Below are positions 33,790 through 44,924 of a stretch of 64,000 nucleotides of DNA, piece after piece (positions within the stretch are counted from its first letter, which is position 1; each line of letters starts with the position of its first letter). The stretch comes from an uncultured Clostridia bacterium (GTDB lineage: Bacteria > Bacillota > Clostridia > Oscillospirales > Acutalibacteraceae). The notes beneath the pieces are model-generated. The model ran no database searches. It worked only from the letters and a program-made list of their open reading frames with translations, and was not told where the DNA came from. A program made the translations under genes and the position numbers. The stretch is from NCBI GenBank assembly GCA_946184295.1, contig CAMHEZ010000006.1, positions 1-64,000 of the forward strand. The letters are read 5' to 3'.

Positions 33790-34608
33790 ATGTTCAAGTC
33801 ACTTTATCGGATGCAGCAGCATCCGGACAGGCAGCTGGGAGAGGCCGTACTCAACTGGAAGGGCGCATTGGTCATGCTGCTGATTTTCATTAGCGAGCAG
33901 TTTATTTCCGTCGGTGTGCAGATTATGATTCAGTTGCTCAATACCAACTTCGGCACCAATATGGACATGGTGGAGCTGAATCTTTTTACCGAACTGGCCA
34001 CACTGTCGCTGATGGTCTTTTTCTTCGGACGGTTTTTCTGGGTTAACCTGCGCAATTTCTTCAAGGAGTTCAAAGCGGTTTACATTGTGGCTCCACTGCT
34101 TTGCTACATCGGCTGCTATGTCTTGGAAGTCATCGTCAATATGGTTCTCATGATGATTCGCGGCAGTGCGGAGCAGTCCAGCAACAACGAGCTTGTCATT
34201 GATATGCTGGGGCAGAAACCGCTGATGATGGCGTTCATGACGGTAGTGCTGGCTCCCATTGTGGAAGAGGCGATTTTCCGCGCGGCGCTGGCGCGTCCCC
34301 TGACTTCTAAGCGGAATTACTTCGTCAAGGCGTTGGGCTACATCATTTCCATTTTACTCTTCGCGCTGATGCACGTCTATCAGTATGCCTTCTTCCTGTA
34401 TGACGAAATGGGTTCGGTTGTGGGGCTGACCTTTAATGCCGACGAATTTCTGTCCATTCTGATTTATATCCCGATGGCGCTGGGATTTGTGATCTGCGCC
34501 GATATCTGCAAGAATTATTGGGGCTCCGTTCTTTGTCACATGCTCAACAACGGCGTCTCTGTGGGATTAATGCTGCTGCTCATGCTGCTCAAGGATTATC
34601 TGGTCTGA
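33790..34608 (+). CDS. CPBP-family intramembrane metalloprotease
   Basis: About 272 residues with seven or eight helices. The active-site motif EEAIFR (PIVEEAIFRAAL) and later His residues in a helix (LMHVYQYAFF, LCHMLNNG) define the CAAX-protease/bacteriocin-processing (CPBP) family. Starts at 33781 and 33790 are both possible; AAAGGGG is better spaced for 33790. The substrate is unknown. A bidirectional terminator follows. Confidence 0.88.
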   Translation: MFKSLYRMQQHPDRQLGEAVLNWKGALVMLLIFISEQFISVGVQIMIQLLNTNFGTNMDMVELNLFTELATLSLMVFFFGRFFWVNLRNFFKEFKAVYIVAPLLCYIGCYVLEVIVNMVLMMIRGSAEQSSNNELVIDMLGQKPLMMAFMTVVLAPIVEEAIFRAALARPLTSKRNYFVKALGYIISILLFALMHVYQYAFFLYDEMGSVVGLTFNADEFLSILIYIPMALGFVICADICKNYWGSVLCHMLNNGVSVGLMLLLMLLKDYLV

Positions 34609-34634
34609 TGTCCGTCATGGCAATCATTGATACG

Positions 34635-34681
34635 AAAGGCCTGAACGCTGGGAATTTTTCCAAGCGTTCAGGCCTTTTTTT
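34635..34681. terminator. Bidirectional terminator
   Basis: AAAGGCCTGAACGCTGGGAA pairs with the sequence ending AAGCGTTCAGGCC, with seven T on the right and AAA on the left. It serves the convergent CPBP and serine-hydrolase genes. Confidence 0.92.
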
Positions 34682-34684
34682 GCT

Positions 34685-36721
34685 CTAATGATTGAAGAAA
34701 TATTCGGCGATTTCCGCGCACACTTTGAAGGTGCCGTAGCTGTCATAGGCGTTGGAAGCACCGGTGGTGATGACGACGACGCCGTTTTTCGTGTCGGGAT
34801 TGTAACCCATGAAGGAGAGCGTACCATAAGCCGTGCCGAGGTGGTAATAGAGCTTCTTCTGCCCGTAGATATTGGTCTGGTAGCGCAGCGGCAGGCACTG
34901 CTTGAAACTGTGACCGCGGGAGTAGCCGTCGGCGCAGGGGGTTTCCATGGTGGAGACCGACTGCTTGGAGAGATAGCGCGTACCTTCATACACACCGTCG
35001 TTGGCGAGAATGGCGGTCAGCTTAGCCATGTCCTTGGCGCTGATGGTCAGACCGCCCGCGAAGTAGGCGGTATTGCCGTCGACCGACTTGCCCTTGAATT
35101 GCTTGGCGGAAGAGACGCTTCTGGCCAGACTGTTGCTGGGGTAGTAGAGCGCGGCCAGCTTGCCGGTATTTTGCAGATTGCCTGACGTGAAGGAAGCGTC
35201 GATGTCCAGCGGCGCGAAGAAATTCTCATTCGCATAGCTGTTGAGCGTCTGATTGGCGGCGACTTCCAATGTGGAGCCTGCCATACCGAGGCCGTAATTG
35301 TTGTACATCCAAGAGTTGGACGAGCGATAGCTGGCGGAGGAACGGAGCTGGCTGGCCGTGCCCGACTTGGAGCCGGAATAAGCGTTGTCTCTCAAGTAGG
35401 ATGTGTGGGACAGCAGCTGACGCAGCGTCGTCTTTTTGTAAGGGGAGGTGTTCCAATAGGTGCCGATGTTTTCATCCAAGCTCACAAGGCCGTCCTCCTG
35501 CATTTTCATGGCGTTCATGCCGACAACGACCTTGGAGATGGAGGCGATGCGGATTTTATGGTCGGAGTTCATCGGAATGGAACCTTTGACGGCGTAGCCG
35601 TAATTACAGGTGGAGGTGACCTGTCCGTTTTTGATGACGGCAACCTGCACACCTACCGCGCCGTACTTCTTGGCAATCTTGTCCACGGTCTGTTTGGCAG
35701 TGGCAGGCGCTGCCGAGATGGTGCTGTCGGAGAGCTGGGAATCCGTTTTTGCAATCCACGCAGTTTTCTCTGGCGTATACTGGACTTTGTACCAGATATT
35801 CTTTTTAGCGGTGGTATAGCTTTCTATGTAGGGATATGTTTTGCCGTATTCCGCCGTACCCGCCGGTGGGGCGGAGTGACCGGGTGTGATATGTGCGGTG
35901 GCAAAGTGTGAAGTTACCTTCACATATTTGTTGGATTGAGGCTTTGTCGTTGTAGTAGTGGTTTTAGCGGTGGTGGTCTTTTGTGCGGCGGAAGTGGTGG
36001 TTTTGGCGGTGGTAGTCTTCTCCACAGTGGATGTGGTGGTTTGTGCCGTGGTTGTGATGGAAGTGGCCGACGCAGTGGTTTTGGCAGAAGTGGTTGTTGT
36101 CGTCTCAGCCGCTTCAGAAGGATTTACGGTAATCAGCTTGCTGTATTTGCTGGTAATCCACCCCGCGCGGGTTTGGGAAAATTGCAGCTTGTACCAAACC
36201 ACGCCGCCGGTGGTTTTGACGCTGTCAAGATAGAGGTATGTATCGCCTTTTTGGGCCACGCCGAGCTTCTGATAGCCCGCACCGGCGCCGGTGCGCACGT
36301 TGACAGTGGCGCCGGTAATTTCCACCTTTTTGACGGAAACGGGAGCTGCGGCGGACTTGGCGTATTTGGCGGTGATCCAGCCGGAGCGTCCGTCCGAAAA
36401 ACGGATTTGATACCACTTTTGTCCGGAACGGTCTTTTTTCTCGCCGATACAGGTGTATGTTTCGCCCTGATGTACTTTGCCCACAACCGCATAAGCGGTG
36501 CCAGCGTCACTGCGGATATTGACGGTGCTGCCTGTCACCTGTACCTGTCCGGCAGCCGCAGATACAGGCACCGTGACGTTGATGAGCAGGGCAATGACAA
36601 CTGCCGCCGCGGCCAGCGTAGCTGACACTTTCATGACGCCCTTTTTGCGGAGGTGCTTGCGGTCAATGAAGGAGTCCAGCTTGACCTTTTGGATTTTTTC
36701 CTTTCCTTTATGTCTTTGCAT
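34685..36721 (-). CDS. Secreted SH3b-serine hydrolase (beta-lactamase class C fold)
   Basis: 678 residues from the ATG at 36721, which has GGAG 9 bases upstream. A basic cytoplasmic start is followed by a membrane helix at about 33-55, two clear SH3b domains (about 60-195), a Thr-rich linker (about 200-255), a third degenerate SH3b (about 260-325) and a serine hydrolase domain. The catalytic motifs are SISK (IASISKVVVG), YNN (WMYNNYGLG) and HLGT. Such proteins bind cell wall and cleave D-Ala esters or peptides. Beta-lactam resistance is not implied. Confidence 0.85.
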   Translation of the reverse strand: MQRHKGKEKIQKVKLDSFIDRKHLRKKGVMKVSATLAAAAVVIALLINVTVPVSAAAGQVQVTGSTVNIRSDAGTAYAVVGKVHQGETYTCIGEKKDRSGQKWYQIRFSDGRSGWITAKYAKSAAAPVSVKKVEITGATVNVRTGAGAGYQKLGVAQKGDTYLYLDSVKTTGGVVWYKLQFSQTRAGWITSKYSKLITVNPSEAAETTTTTSAKTTASATSITTTAQTTTSTVEKTTTAKTTTSAAQKTTTAKTTTTTTKPQSNKYVKVTSHFATAHITPGHSAPPAGTAEYGKTYPYIESYTTAKKNIWYKVQYTPEKTAWIAKTDSQLSDSTISAAPATAKQTVDKIAKKYGAVGVQVAVIKNGQVTSTCNYGYAVKGSIPMNSDHKIRIASISKVVVGMNAMKMQEDGLVSLDENIGTYWNTSPYKKTTLRQLLSHTSYLRDNAYSGSKSGTASQLRSSASYRSSNSWMYNNYGLGMAGSTLEVAANQTLNSYANENFFAPLDIDASFTSGNLQNTGKLAALYYPSNSLARSVSSAKQFKGKSVDGNTAYFAGGLTISAKDMAKLTAILANDGVYEGTRYLSKQSVSTMETPCADGYSRGHSFKQCLPLRYQTNIYGQKKLYYHLGTAYGTLSFMGYNPDTKNGVVVITTGASNAYDSYGTFKVCAEIAEYFFNH

Positions 36722-36966
36722 CAGTTTCACTCCGTTCTTCACTGAGATGAATTTTGCAATTGGTTGCATAGCGTGTATCATTATTATAGCTTCTTTTTGC
36801 TCAAATGGCAACAGTTTTTTGCGAAGAAAGTCGGTTTTGAAAAAAGTTGACAAAATCGAAAAGTGTGGGCGGCGAATTGCTGTTTTTTTATATCCACACA
36901 ATCAGACAGCAGCGCACACCGTACCAAATTTGATATGATGTGCGCCGCTTTGTGTGATGTGAAATT

Positions 36967-37548
36967 TTACTCGGACATACACGCCAGGATCAAGTCTCTG
37001 AGCTGCTCCACGCCTTCGCCGGTTTCGGCCGAAAAGGGCAGCATATGCTCAAAATCTACGTCCAGCTCGTCCGGAAAGGCCGCGAGGCGTGCTTTGCGCT
37101 CCGTCGGTTTGAGTTTGTCGATCTTGGTCAGAACGATTACCATCGGAAATTCCCCTTCAATGAGAAAGTTGAGCATGGTGAGATCGTCTTTGGACGGTGC
37201 GTGACGGGAATCCAGAAGTAGTACCACCAGCCGCAGGTCGCGCTCCTGGGAGAAATAACCGTCGATCAGTTTCGCCCAGCGCTGCTTTTCACTCGCGCTG
37301 ACCTTGGCAAAGCCGTAGCCTGGCAGATCGGCCAGACGCGCTCCGTCGAGATTGTAGAAATTGATGGTGGCGGTTTTGCCCGGCTTGGAACTGACGCGAG
37401 CCAGGCTCTTGCGGTTGAGCAGCTTGTTAATGAGTGAGGATTTGCCCACATTCGACCGTCCGGCGAAAACCACCTCCGGCATATCGCTGACCGGAAGCTG
37501 TGCGGACGTACCCGCCGCCATCTCGAAAATTGCGTTTTCAAGCTTCAT
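36967..37548 (-). CDS. ysxC: Ribosome-biogenesis GTPase YsxC/EngB
   Basis: 193 residues. G1 GRSNVGKSS, G3 DLPGYG, G4 TKID and G5 around SAETG are present, as expected for this essential GTPase that assists assembly of the large ribosomal subunit. Its ATG lies 11 bases inside the end of lon, so both are translated from one message. Confidence 0.96.
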   Translation of the reverse strand: MKLENAIFEMAAGTSAQLPVSDMPEVVFAGRSNVGKSSLINKLLNRKSLARVSSKPGKTATINFYNLDGARLADLPGYGFAKVSASEKQRWAKLIDGYFSQERDLRLVVLLLDSRHAPSKDDLTMLNFLIEGEFPMVIVLTKIDKLKPTERKARLAAFPDELDVDFEHMLPFSAETGEGVEQLRDLILACMSE

Positions 37549-39961
37549 CCTGCGTTACCTCATTCTGTTCAGATGGCGGTTGCTCCTGAGAAGTCCCCTT
37601 TTTTGCGCTGACGGGCTTTGGTCTGAACGGCTTGGGGAAGGCGGCTGCGAAGACTTCATCAATCATTTTGACCGGGATAAAGTGAATGCCGTCCTTTACC
37701 GCGTCGCTAAATTCCTCGATGTCGGGCTGATTGGCGGCGGGGATGATGACCGTCTTGATGCCGGCGCGCAGTGCCGCCATGCTCTTTTCGCGCAGGCCGC
37801 CGATGGCCAGCACGCGTCCGCCCAGCGTAATTTCACCTGTCATGGCCACGTCGCCGCGCACTGGCGTATCAGTGAGGGCCGATACGATGGCTGTCGCCAT
37901 GGTAATGCCTGCCGAGGGGCCGTCCTTGGGTACCGCGCCTTCCGGCACGTGAATGTGAATATCTTTCGTTTTGTAGTATTCCTCGTCAATGCCCAGCTCC
38001 GCGGCGCGGCGGCGGATACAGCTCATGGCGGCCTTGGCGGATTCCTGCATGACGTTGCCCAGCCAGCCGGTCAGCTCGATTTTACCGCCGCCCTCCATCA
38101 CCGCGACTTCGATTTCCAGCATTTCGCCGCCGACCGACGTCCAGGCAAGACCGTTGGCCATGCCGGAAATCAGGTGGTTGGGCAGCGCGTCGTGCTTGAA
38201 CCGGGCCTGTCCCATGTAGCTTTCGAGATTGCGGGCTGTGATGGAAATTTTCTCCGTCTCGCCCGAGACCAGTTTTTTGGCGCACTTGCGGCAAAGCGAG
38301 GCGATCTCGCGCTCGAGACTGCGCACGCCGGCCTCACGGGTGTAGTTGTCAATCAGCTTGGCAATGGCTGTATCGGAAATTTTGGTGTTTTTTGGCGAAA
38401 GACCGTTGCGCTCGAGCTGCTTGGGGACTAAGTATTTGCGGGCGATCATCGCCTTCTCCTCATGCGTGTAGCTTGGCAGTTCGATGACCTCCATGCGGTC
38501 GTAAAGGGGAGAGGGGATTTCGCCGATATTGTTGGCGGTAGTGATGAAGAGCACTTCGCTCAGGTCGAGCGGAATATCGAGAAAATGATCGGCGAAGGCC
38601 TTGTTCTGTTCGGGGTCGAGTACCTCCAGCAGCGCGGAGGTGGGGTCTCCCTTGTAGTCGCTGGCGAGCTTGTCGATCTCATCGAGCAGAATCAGGGGAT
38701 TCATGCAGCCGGATTTGATAATGGCGTCCACGATGCGCCCCGGCATGGAGCCAAGGTAGGTTCTGCGGTGGCCGCGGATTTCCGCTTCGTCCCGCACGCC
38801 GCCCAGCGACACGCGGAAGTAGCGGCGTCCCATGGCTTCGGCGATGGAGCGGGCAATAGATGTCTTGCCCACGCCGGGAGGTCCGGCCAGACAGATGATC
38901 TGCCCCTTGATATCCGGCACCAGTGCGCGCACGGAAATCAGCTCCAGAATGCGCTCCTTGACCTTCTTCATGCCGTAATGGTCGTGGTCAAGCTGTTTCT
39001 CCACCGCGTTGACGTCAAGGTTGTCCACCGTTTTCACGCCCCACGGGATGGAAAGACACACGTCGAGATAGCCGCGAATCACTGCCGCTTCCTGCGAACC
39101 GAAGGGCATTTTAGCCAGCTTGGCGCACTCCTTTTCCAGCGAAGCTTTGATCTCGTCAGAAACGTCGAGATCGGCGATTTTCTGCTGATATTCCTCAGCC
39201 TCACTCTCAGGGGAATCGTCTTCGCCCAGTTCTTCGTTGATGACGCGCAGCTTTTCACGCAGGTAATATTCCCGCTGTGCCTCATTCATATTCTGAGAGA
39301 CAACCCGCTCGATTTCTTCGCCCAGTTTGGCAAATTCCAGCTCGTTTTGCAGCGCACGGCAGAGCACCATGGCGCGCTGCTGATAGGAGAGACAGTTGAG
39401 AATCTCCTGCTTGGCCGTGTTGGCAAAGGGATAGATATAAGCGGCAGCATCCATTCTGGCGCCATAGTCCCTGCCACGGTGCTCCCGGAGAAAGCTCATG
39501 TCCATGGCCGCGCACCCGTCGGTGTGATTGATGCGGGGGATCAGATCTTTGAAAATACGGCTGTAAAGCGATTTTGTATTTTCGTCGTCTTCGTCTTCGA
39601 TCTCCTCGGCGGGCGTGACTTCCGCCATGGCGTATTCCCCTGGCCGTTCGATGATTTCGCCATAGGCGCGGTACTCGCCCATTACGCGGACATGCAGGCT
39701 TTCTTCATCAGGGGGATTGATCATTTGAAGAATGGTCGCTACCACGCCCACCCGCTTGGTCATATTGGTGTCGCCGTCCAGGTTTTTGTCGTAGAAGATC
39801 ATGAAAAGGCAGCGATCTTTTTGCGCCGCCCGGCGAATGGCCTGTATCATGCTGTGACCCGTGACGTCAAACTGGTGCGGACAGCCCGGGAAGAGCACCG
39901 CGTCGGGAATGACGATAATGGGCATTTGTTGTTTGCGTTCTGTATTGCTTGCGTTTGCCAT
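37538..39961 (-). CDS. lon: ATP-dependent protease Lon
   Basis: 807 residues. An N-terminal substrate domain to about 200, a coiled region, an AAA+ domain with Walker [10 protein letters not shown] and Walker B ILLDEIDK, and a C-terminal Ser-Lys protease with DGPSAG (Ser) and [10 protein letters not shown] (Lys). Degrades misfolded and regulatory proteins. Part of the tig-clpP-clpX-lon-ysxC block common in clostridia. Confidence 0.97.
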   Translation of the reverse strand: MANASNTERKQQMPIIVIPDAVLFPGCPHQFDVTGHSMIQAIRRAAQKDRCLFMIFYDKNLDGDTNMTKRVGVVATILQMINPPDEESLHVRVMGEYRAYGEIIERPGEYAMAEVTPAEEIEDEDDENTKSLYSRIFKDLIPRINHTDGCAAMDMSFLREHRGRDYGARMDAAAYIYPFANTAKQEILNCLSYQQRAMVLCRALQNELEFAKLGEEIERVVSQNMNEAQREYYLREKLRVINEELGEDDSPESEAEEYQQKIADLDVSDEIKASLEKECAKLAKMPFGSQEAAVIRGYLDVCLSIPWGVKTVDNLDVNAVEKQLDHDHYGMKKVKERILELISVRALVPDIKGQIICLAGPPGVGKTSIARSIAEAMGRRYFRVSLGGVRDEAEIRGHRRTYLGSMPGRIVDAIIKSGCMNPLILLDEIDKLASDYKGDPTSALLEVLDPEQNKAFADHFLDIPLDLSEVLFITTANNIGEIPSPLYDRMEVIELPSYTHEEKAMIARKYLVPKQLERNGLSPKNTKISDTAIAKLIDNYTREAGVRSLEREIASLCRKCAKKLVSGETEKISITARNLESYMGQARFKHDALPNHLISGMANGLAWTSVGGEMLEIEVAVMEGGGKIELTGWLGNVMQESAKAAMSCIRRRAAELGIDEEYYKTKDIHIHVPEGAVPKDGPSAGITMATAIVSALTDTPVRGDVAMTGEITLGGRVLAIGGLREKSMAALRAGIKTVIIPAANQPDIEEFSDAVKDGIHFIPVKMIDEVFAAAFPKPFRPKPVSAKKGTSQEQPPSEQNEVTQDEA

Positions 39962-40105
39962 ATGGTTTCCAATTCTCCTGTGTGATGTGTGAATACTTTG
40001 TCAAAATTATTTACTATTATAAATCATATCCCGCATGAATACAACCTCTTTTTTGTTTTTTACGGTTAAAAAATTTACCGACGGTTTCTGATAAGGCAAA
40101 ATATA

Positions 40106-40160
40106 CAAAAAGAGAGAATGCAGGCCCGATTGATCGGGAAGGATACCTGTATTCTCTCTG
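40106..40160 (-). terminator. Terminator after clpX
   Basis: On the minus strand AGAGAGAATACAGG pairs with CCTGCATTCTCTCT, followed by five T. Confidence 0.88.
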
Positions 40161-40175
40161 TGATTGTTGTGGGAG

Positions 40176-41495
<1,320 letters not shown>

Positions 41496-41508
41496 TGTAT
41501 CACCAATC

Positions 41509-42093
41509 CTATCGTTTGTAGATGACGCGGTCGATCAGACCGTATTCCTTGGCTTCTTCAGCGGACATGTAGTTGTCGCGTTCGGTGTCGATGCAGATCT
41601 GGGAATACGGCTTGCCGGTGGCAGCCGCCAGCATTTCATTGAGCTTCTTTTTGGTCTTGAGAATCTGATTGGCCTGAATCTCGATGTCAGTGGCCTGACC
41701 CTGTGCGCCGCCAAGCGGCTGATGAATCATGATTTCACTGTTGGGCAGCGCGAGACGTTTGCCCTTGGCGCCTGCGGCAAGCAGAAACGCTCCCATGCTG
41801 GCGGCCATGCCCATGCAGATGGTGGAGACGTCGCACTTGATATAGTTCATGGTGTCATAGATGGCCAGACCGTCCTTGACGGCGCCGCCGGGACTGTTGA
41901 TATAAAGGCAGATGTCCTTCTTGGGATCCTGACCTTCCAGATAGAGAAGCTGCGCCGTGACGAGACTGGCGGTGACGCTGTTGACCTCGTCGAACAGCAT
42001 GATGATTCTGTCGTTGAGAAGGCGGGAATAGATGTCATAAGAACGCTCGCCTCTGCTGGTTTGTTCTACTACATAAGGTACCAGACTGCTCAT
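41509..42093 (-). CDS. clpP: ATP-dependent Clp protease proteolytic subunit ClpP
   Basis: 194 residues from the ATG at 42093 (GGAAAGGAAG upstream; the earlier frame opening at 42114 is not supported). The catalytic triad is Ser99 in GMAASMG, His124 in IHQPLGG and Asp173 in ERDNYM. Forms the barrel protease used by ClpX. Confidence 0.97.
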   Translation of the reverse strand: MSSLVPYVVEQTSRGERSYDIYSRLLNDRIIMLFDEVNSVTASLVTAQLLYLEGQDPKKDICLYINSPGGAVKDGLAIYDTMNYIKCDVSTICMGMAASMGAFLLAAGAKGKRLALPNSEIMIHQPLGGAQGQATDIEIQANQILKTKKKLNEMLAAATGKPYSQICIDTERDNYMSAEEAKEYGLIDRVIYKR

Positions 42094-42282
42094 AAATAAT
42101 CTTCCTTTCCGCAATTATCATTTGTATATTGTGTATTGTATACTGTATGATTATCGGCGCATTGCAGCCGGAATATTCCGTTGCAACGCGCCGTTACATC
42201 TGTTTTAATTTATATTACCACACACATGCCGCGAAATTTGCCGCATGATGACGAGGTAACAAAAATATCGGAAAAATCTGCA

Positions 42283-43575
42283 TTACTCCGCGTCAGCGGG
42301 CTGGGGAGCGACATAATTGGCGTTGTCACGCACCACGTCTACGGCCTTCTCCACGGCAACATCCAGCTTCAGACCGTCAACCGGCACAATTTCCTTCACC
42401 TGTGCCACGTCAATGCCGTAATTCTTGGCGAGCGTGTTGTATTCCTCCTCGGCCTCCTCATCAGAAACCGTGATGTTTTCCTGCTCGGCGATCTTCTCGA
42501 GCGCAAGACGGAGCTTGACCTGGTGAATGGCCTGATCTCTGAACTGGCCTCTGAGGGCTTCCATATCCAGACCGGTGTAGGTGAAGTAATCCTCAATATT
42601 CATACCTTGAGACTGGAGTCTGTAGGAGAAGTCGCGGATATTCTCGTCAACCTTCTTGTCATACATAACCTCGGGAATATCGGCGTCGATGAGGTCAATC
42701 AGCTGATCCATGAGCTTGTTGTCAGCCTCGTCCTTGGCTCTCTCTTCGGCCTTGCGGAGCAGGTCGGCTTTGAGATCATCCTTGTATTCGGCAAGGGTGT
42801 CAAATTCGCTGACGTCCTTGGCAAATTCGTCGTCCAGCGCGGGCAGCTCAGTCATCTTGATCTCGTGAATCTTGACCTTGAAGACAGCGGGCTTGCCTGC
42901 CAGCTCTTCGGCGTGGTACTCCTCAGGGAAGGTGACGTTGACGTCGAACTCTTCGCCGATGCTGTGACCGACCATACCGTCTTCAAAGCCGGGAATGAAC
43001 TGACCGGAGCCGAGCTTGAGGCTGTAATTTTCGGCCTTGCCGCCCTCAAAGGCAACGCCGTCACAGAAGCCCTCGAAATCGAATACAACAGTGTCATCAT
43101 TCTGAGCGGGTCTGTCATCCACGTTGATGGTTCTGCTGTTGCGCTGCTGCACGTTGGCAAGCTCCTTGTCAACGTTTTCGTCGGTGACAGCGGCTTCGGC
43201 CTTTTCGACCGTCAGACCCTTGTAACCCTCGATTTTCACTTCCGGCTTGGTCACAAACTTGGCCTTGAAAACGACCTCGCCCTCGATGGAAACAACCTCA
43301 ACCGTGTTGACATCGACGACTTCCCCTCCGAACTCGGTGACGGTAGGATCAACGGTGTTGGAATAGACGGTCTCCAATGCGTCCTGCGTGAAAACAGGGC
43401 CGTACATCTTTTCAATGACATTCATGGGCGCCTTGCCCTTGCGGAATCCGGGCACGTTGTAACGGCTCACGTCGCGGCGGTAGACTCTCTTCTTTTCCGC
43501 CTGGAGATCTTCCACGCTTGCGGTAAACTCCACCTCATAGGTGTTGGCGTCAAGTTGTGTCTTATTCTTAATCAT
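42283..43575 (-). CDS. tig: Trigger factor
   Basis: About 430 residues from the ATG at 43575, with AGGAGG 9 bases upstream. The N-terminal ribosome-binding domain holds VPGFRKGKAP, the FKBP-like peptidyl-prolyl isomerase domain spans about 150-240 and the C-terminal chaperone arms follow. Binds nascent chains at the ribosome exit. First gene of the protease block; 189 bases separate it from clpP. Confidence 0.96.
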   Translation of the reverse strand: MIKNKTQLDANTYEVEFTASVEDLQAEKKRVYRRDVSRYNVPGFRKGKAPMNVIEKMYGPVFTQDALETVYSNTVDPTVTEFGGEVVDVNTVEVVSIEGEVVFKAKFVTKPEVKIEGYKGLTVEKAEAAVTDENVDKELANVQQRNSRTINVDDRPAQNDDTVVFDFEGFCDGVAFEGGKAENYSLKLGSGQFIPGFEDGMVGHSIGEEFDVNVTFPEEYHAEELAGKPAVFKVKIHEIKMTELPALDDEFAKDVSEFDTLAEYKDDLKADLLRKAEERAKDEADNKLMDQLIDLIDADIPEVMYDKKVDENIRDFSYRLQSQGMNIEDYFTYTGLDMEALRGQFRDQAIHQVKLRLALEKIAEQENITVSDEEAEEEYNTLAKNYGIDVAQVKEIVPVDGLKLDVAVEKAVDVVRDNANYVAPQPADAE

Positions 43576-43731
43576 AGCAAATGTCCTCCTCATAATCATG
43601 GGAGCCGTCTGGCGGCAACCCTTCCATTATCTAACAATGATAATATGACCTACCAATTATAGCAAACCAAATTGCTTTTTTCAAGCATATTTTCGTAAAA
43701 ACTGTGAAGGTTTTGTAACAATCCTTTTGTG

Positions 43732-44424
43732 CTAGTTTTCACCTAAGATTAATTGGGGATAAAAATTCACGTAATCGGCGGCGATCAGGCGCATTTCGAT
43801 GCCCTCCCAATTGCCGATGAAGGCTTTTCTGCCCGCCGCGCCGTGCAGGTGACCGTAATAGCATTTTTTGATGTCGTACCGGTGCAGTACGTCCATGATC
43901 TCCTGACAGATATAGTCGCCATAGACGGGGGGATAGTGCAGAAAGACCAGCGGCTCCTTGCCAGTGGTCAGACCCGCCTGCAAGGAGGCTTCCAGCCGTC
44001 CCACCTCGCGCAGCAGCACAGTCTGTTCGTCGGCGGGGCAGTCGTATGACCATCCGCGGGTGCCGCAGATGACATAGTCGCCGTATATGTAGGCGTTGTT
44101 AAATAGGATACACATATCGTCAAAGCCGTTTTGCATGAGCCAGTTGTCCATCTTGGTTTTGGTGGACCACCAATAGTCGTGATTACCCTTCATAATGATT
44201 TTTTTGCCAGGCAACTCATGCAGATAGTTGAAATCCGACAGCGTTTCGGTGAGCTTCATGGCCCATGAAATATCGCCCGCTAGCACGACGGTATCCTCCG
44301 GTTTAACGATGGCGAGCCAGTTGTCGTGAATGCGCTGCTCGTAATGTTCCCACCCGTAGAAGCGATCCATTTTTTTGTCCTCGCCGATAGATAGATGCGT
44401 ATCGGCCAACGCAAAGAGAGCCAA
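43732..44424 (-). CDS. Metallophosphoesterase
   Basis: 230 residues from a TTG at 44424, preceded by GGGAGGTGA at good distance; no ATG fits. The calcineurin-like metal ligands are all present: DTHL, GDISW, GNHDYWW, HYPP and GHLHG. It would hydrolyse a phosphoester, substrate unknown. Divergent from the DUF1540 gene. Confidence 0.88.
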   Translation of the reverse strand: MALFALADTHLSIGEDKKMDRFYGWEHYEQRIHDNWLAIVKPEDTVVLAGDISWAMKLTETLSDFNYLHELPGKKIIMKGNHDYWWSTKTKMDNWLMQNGFDDMCILFNNAYIYGDYVICGTRGWSYDCPADEQTVLLREVGRLEASLQAGLTTGKEPLVFLHYPPVYGDYICQEIMDVLHRYDIKKCYYGHLHGAAGRKAFIGNWEGIEMRLIAADYVNFYPQLILGEN

Positions 44425-44492
44425 GGGAATCACCTCCCGAAATGTTGTAGTATGAATCAGTTTGGCGGAATAATCCGCGCCGTACCCGGACA

Positions 44493-44526
44493 GAATAGGA
44501 ACAGGACAGGAAACTGTCCGCCTATC
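44493..44526 (+). other. GNRA-capped hairpin in the DUF1540 leader
   Basis: GGACAG and CTGTCC close on a GAAA tetraloop, extended by AATAGG pairing with CCTAT across an internal bulge. It ends about 24 bases before the ATG at 44550. Confidence 0.4.
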
Positions 44527-44549
44527 AAAATAAACGGAGTGATCTGGAT

Positions 44550-44750
44550 ATGTCTCTTCAGCAGAGTACCGCAAGCCCGGAATTTTCCCAGCGCGTCAAT
44601 CACATCAAGTGTGACGTGACCAACTGCACCTATCACGCGGAAAACGACACCTGCCACGCCGATACGGTGCATGTCAAGCCCTGTACCGGCGCCTCTTCCT
44701 GCACCAGCGAGAAGGATACCGCCTGCGAGACCTTCCGCAAGAAATTCTGA
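44550..44750 (+). CDS. DUF1540 small cysteine-rich protein
   Basis: 66 residues with IKCDVTNCTYH, CHADTV, PCTGASSC and CETF, the spaced cysteines of DUF1540 proteins, which are common in spore-forming clostridia. A metal-binding fold is likely; function unknown. CGGAG lies upstream of the ATG. Followed by its own terminator. Confidence 0.85.
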   Translation: MSLQQSTASPEFSQRVNHIKCDVTNCTYHAENDTCHADTVHVKPCTGASSCTSEKDTACETFRKKF

Positions 44751-44781
44751 CGGCAAAGCAGAATCTGACAACCGTATGATG

Positions 44782-44832
44782 AATTGTGCCCCGACAGTGA
44801 CATTTGCTCGCTGACGAGGCACAATTTGTTTT
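44782..44832 (+). terminator. Terminator after the DUF1540 gene
   Basis: AATTGTGCC pairs with GGCACAATT; GTTTT follows. An inner hairpin is also possible. Confidence 0.7.
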
Positions 44833-44924
44833 AGGAATACGCTGAATAAAGGCGCAGCCGTCGATTCCGCGCCGCGAGGATACGCGTTTGAGCGGTGCGA
44901 GAATCGACTTATTCAGCGTTTCCT
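44833..44924. repeat. Palindromic element ending thrC
   Basis: AGGAATACGCTGAATAA at 44833-44849 and TTATTCAGCGTTTCCT at 44909-44924 are inverted with one gap; GTCGATTC and GAATCGAC pair inside, with a GC-rich core. The 92-base hairpin begins directly after the thrC stop and has no T-run. Confidence 0.75.

Noticed and set aside
36905-36945. Hairpin AGCAGCGCACA/TGTGCGCCGCT after ysxC
   Set aside because: Stable, but without a T-run on either strand, so I do not call it a terminator.
38462-39985. Long plus-strand open frame of about 507 codons opposite lon
   Set aside because: Antisense of an unquestioned lon gene, His/Arg-rich, with no recognisable domain.
42181-43662. Plus-strand open frame of about 493 codons opposite tig
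   Set aside because: Antisense of trigger factor; no ribosome site or family.
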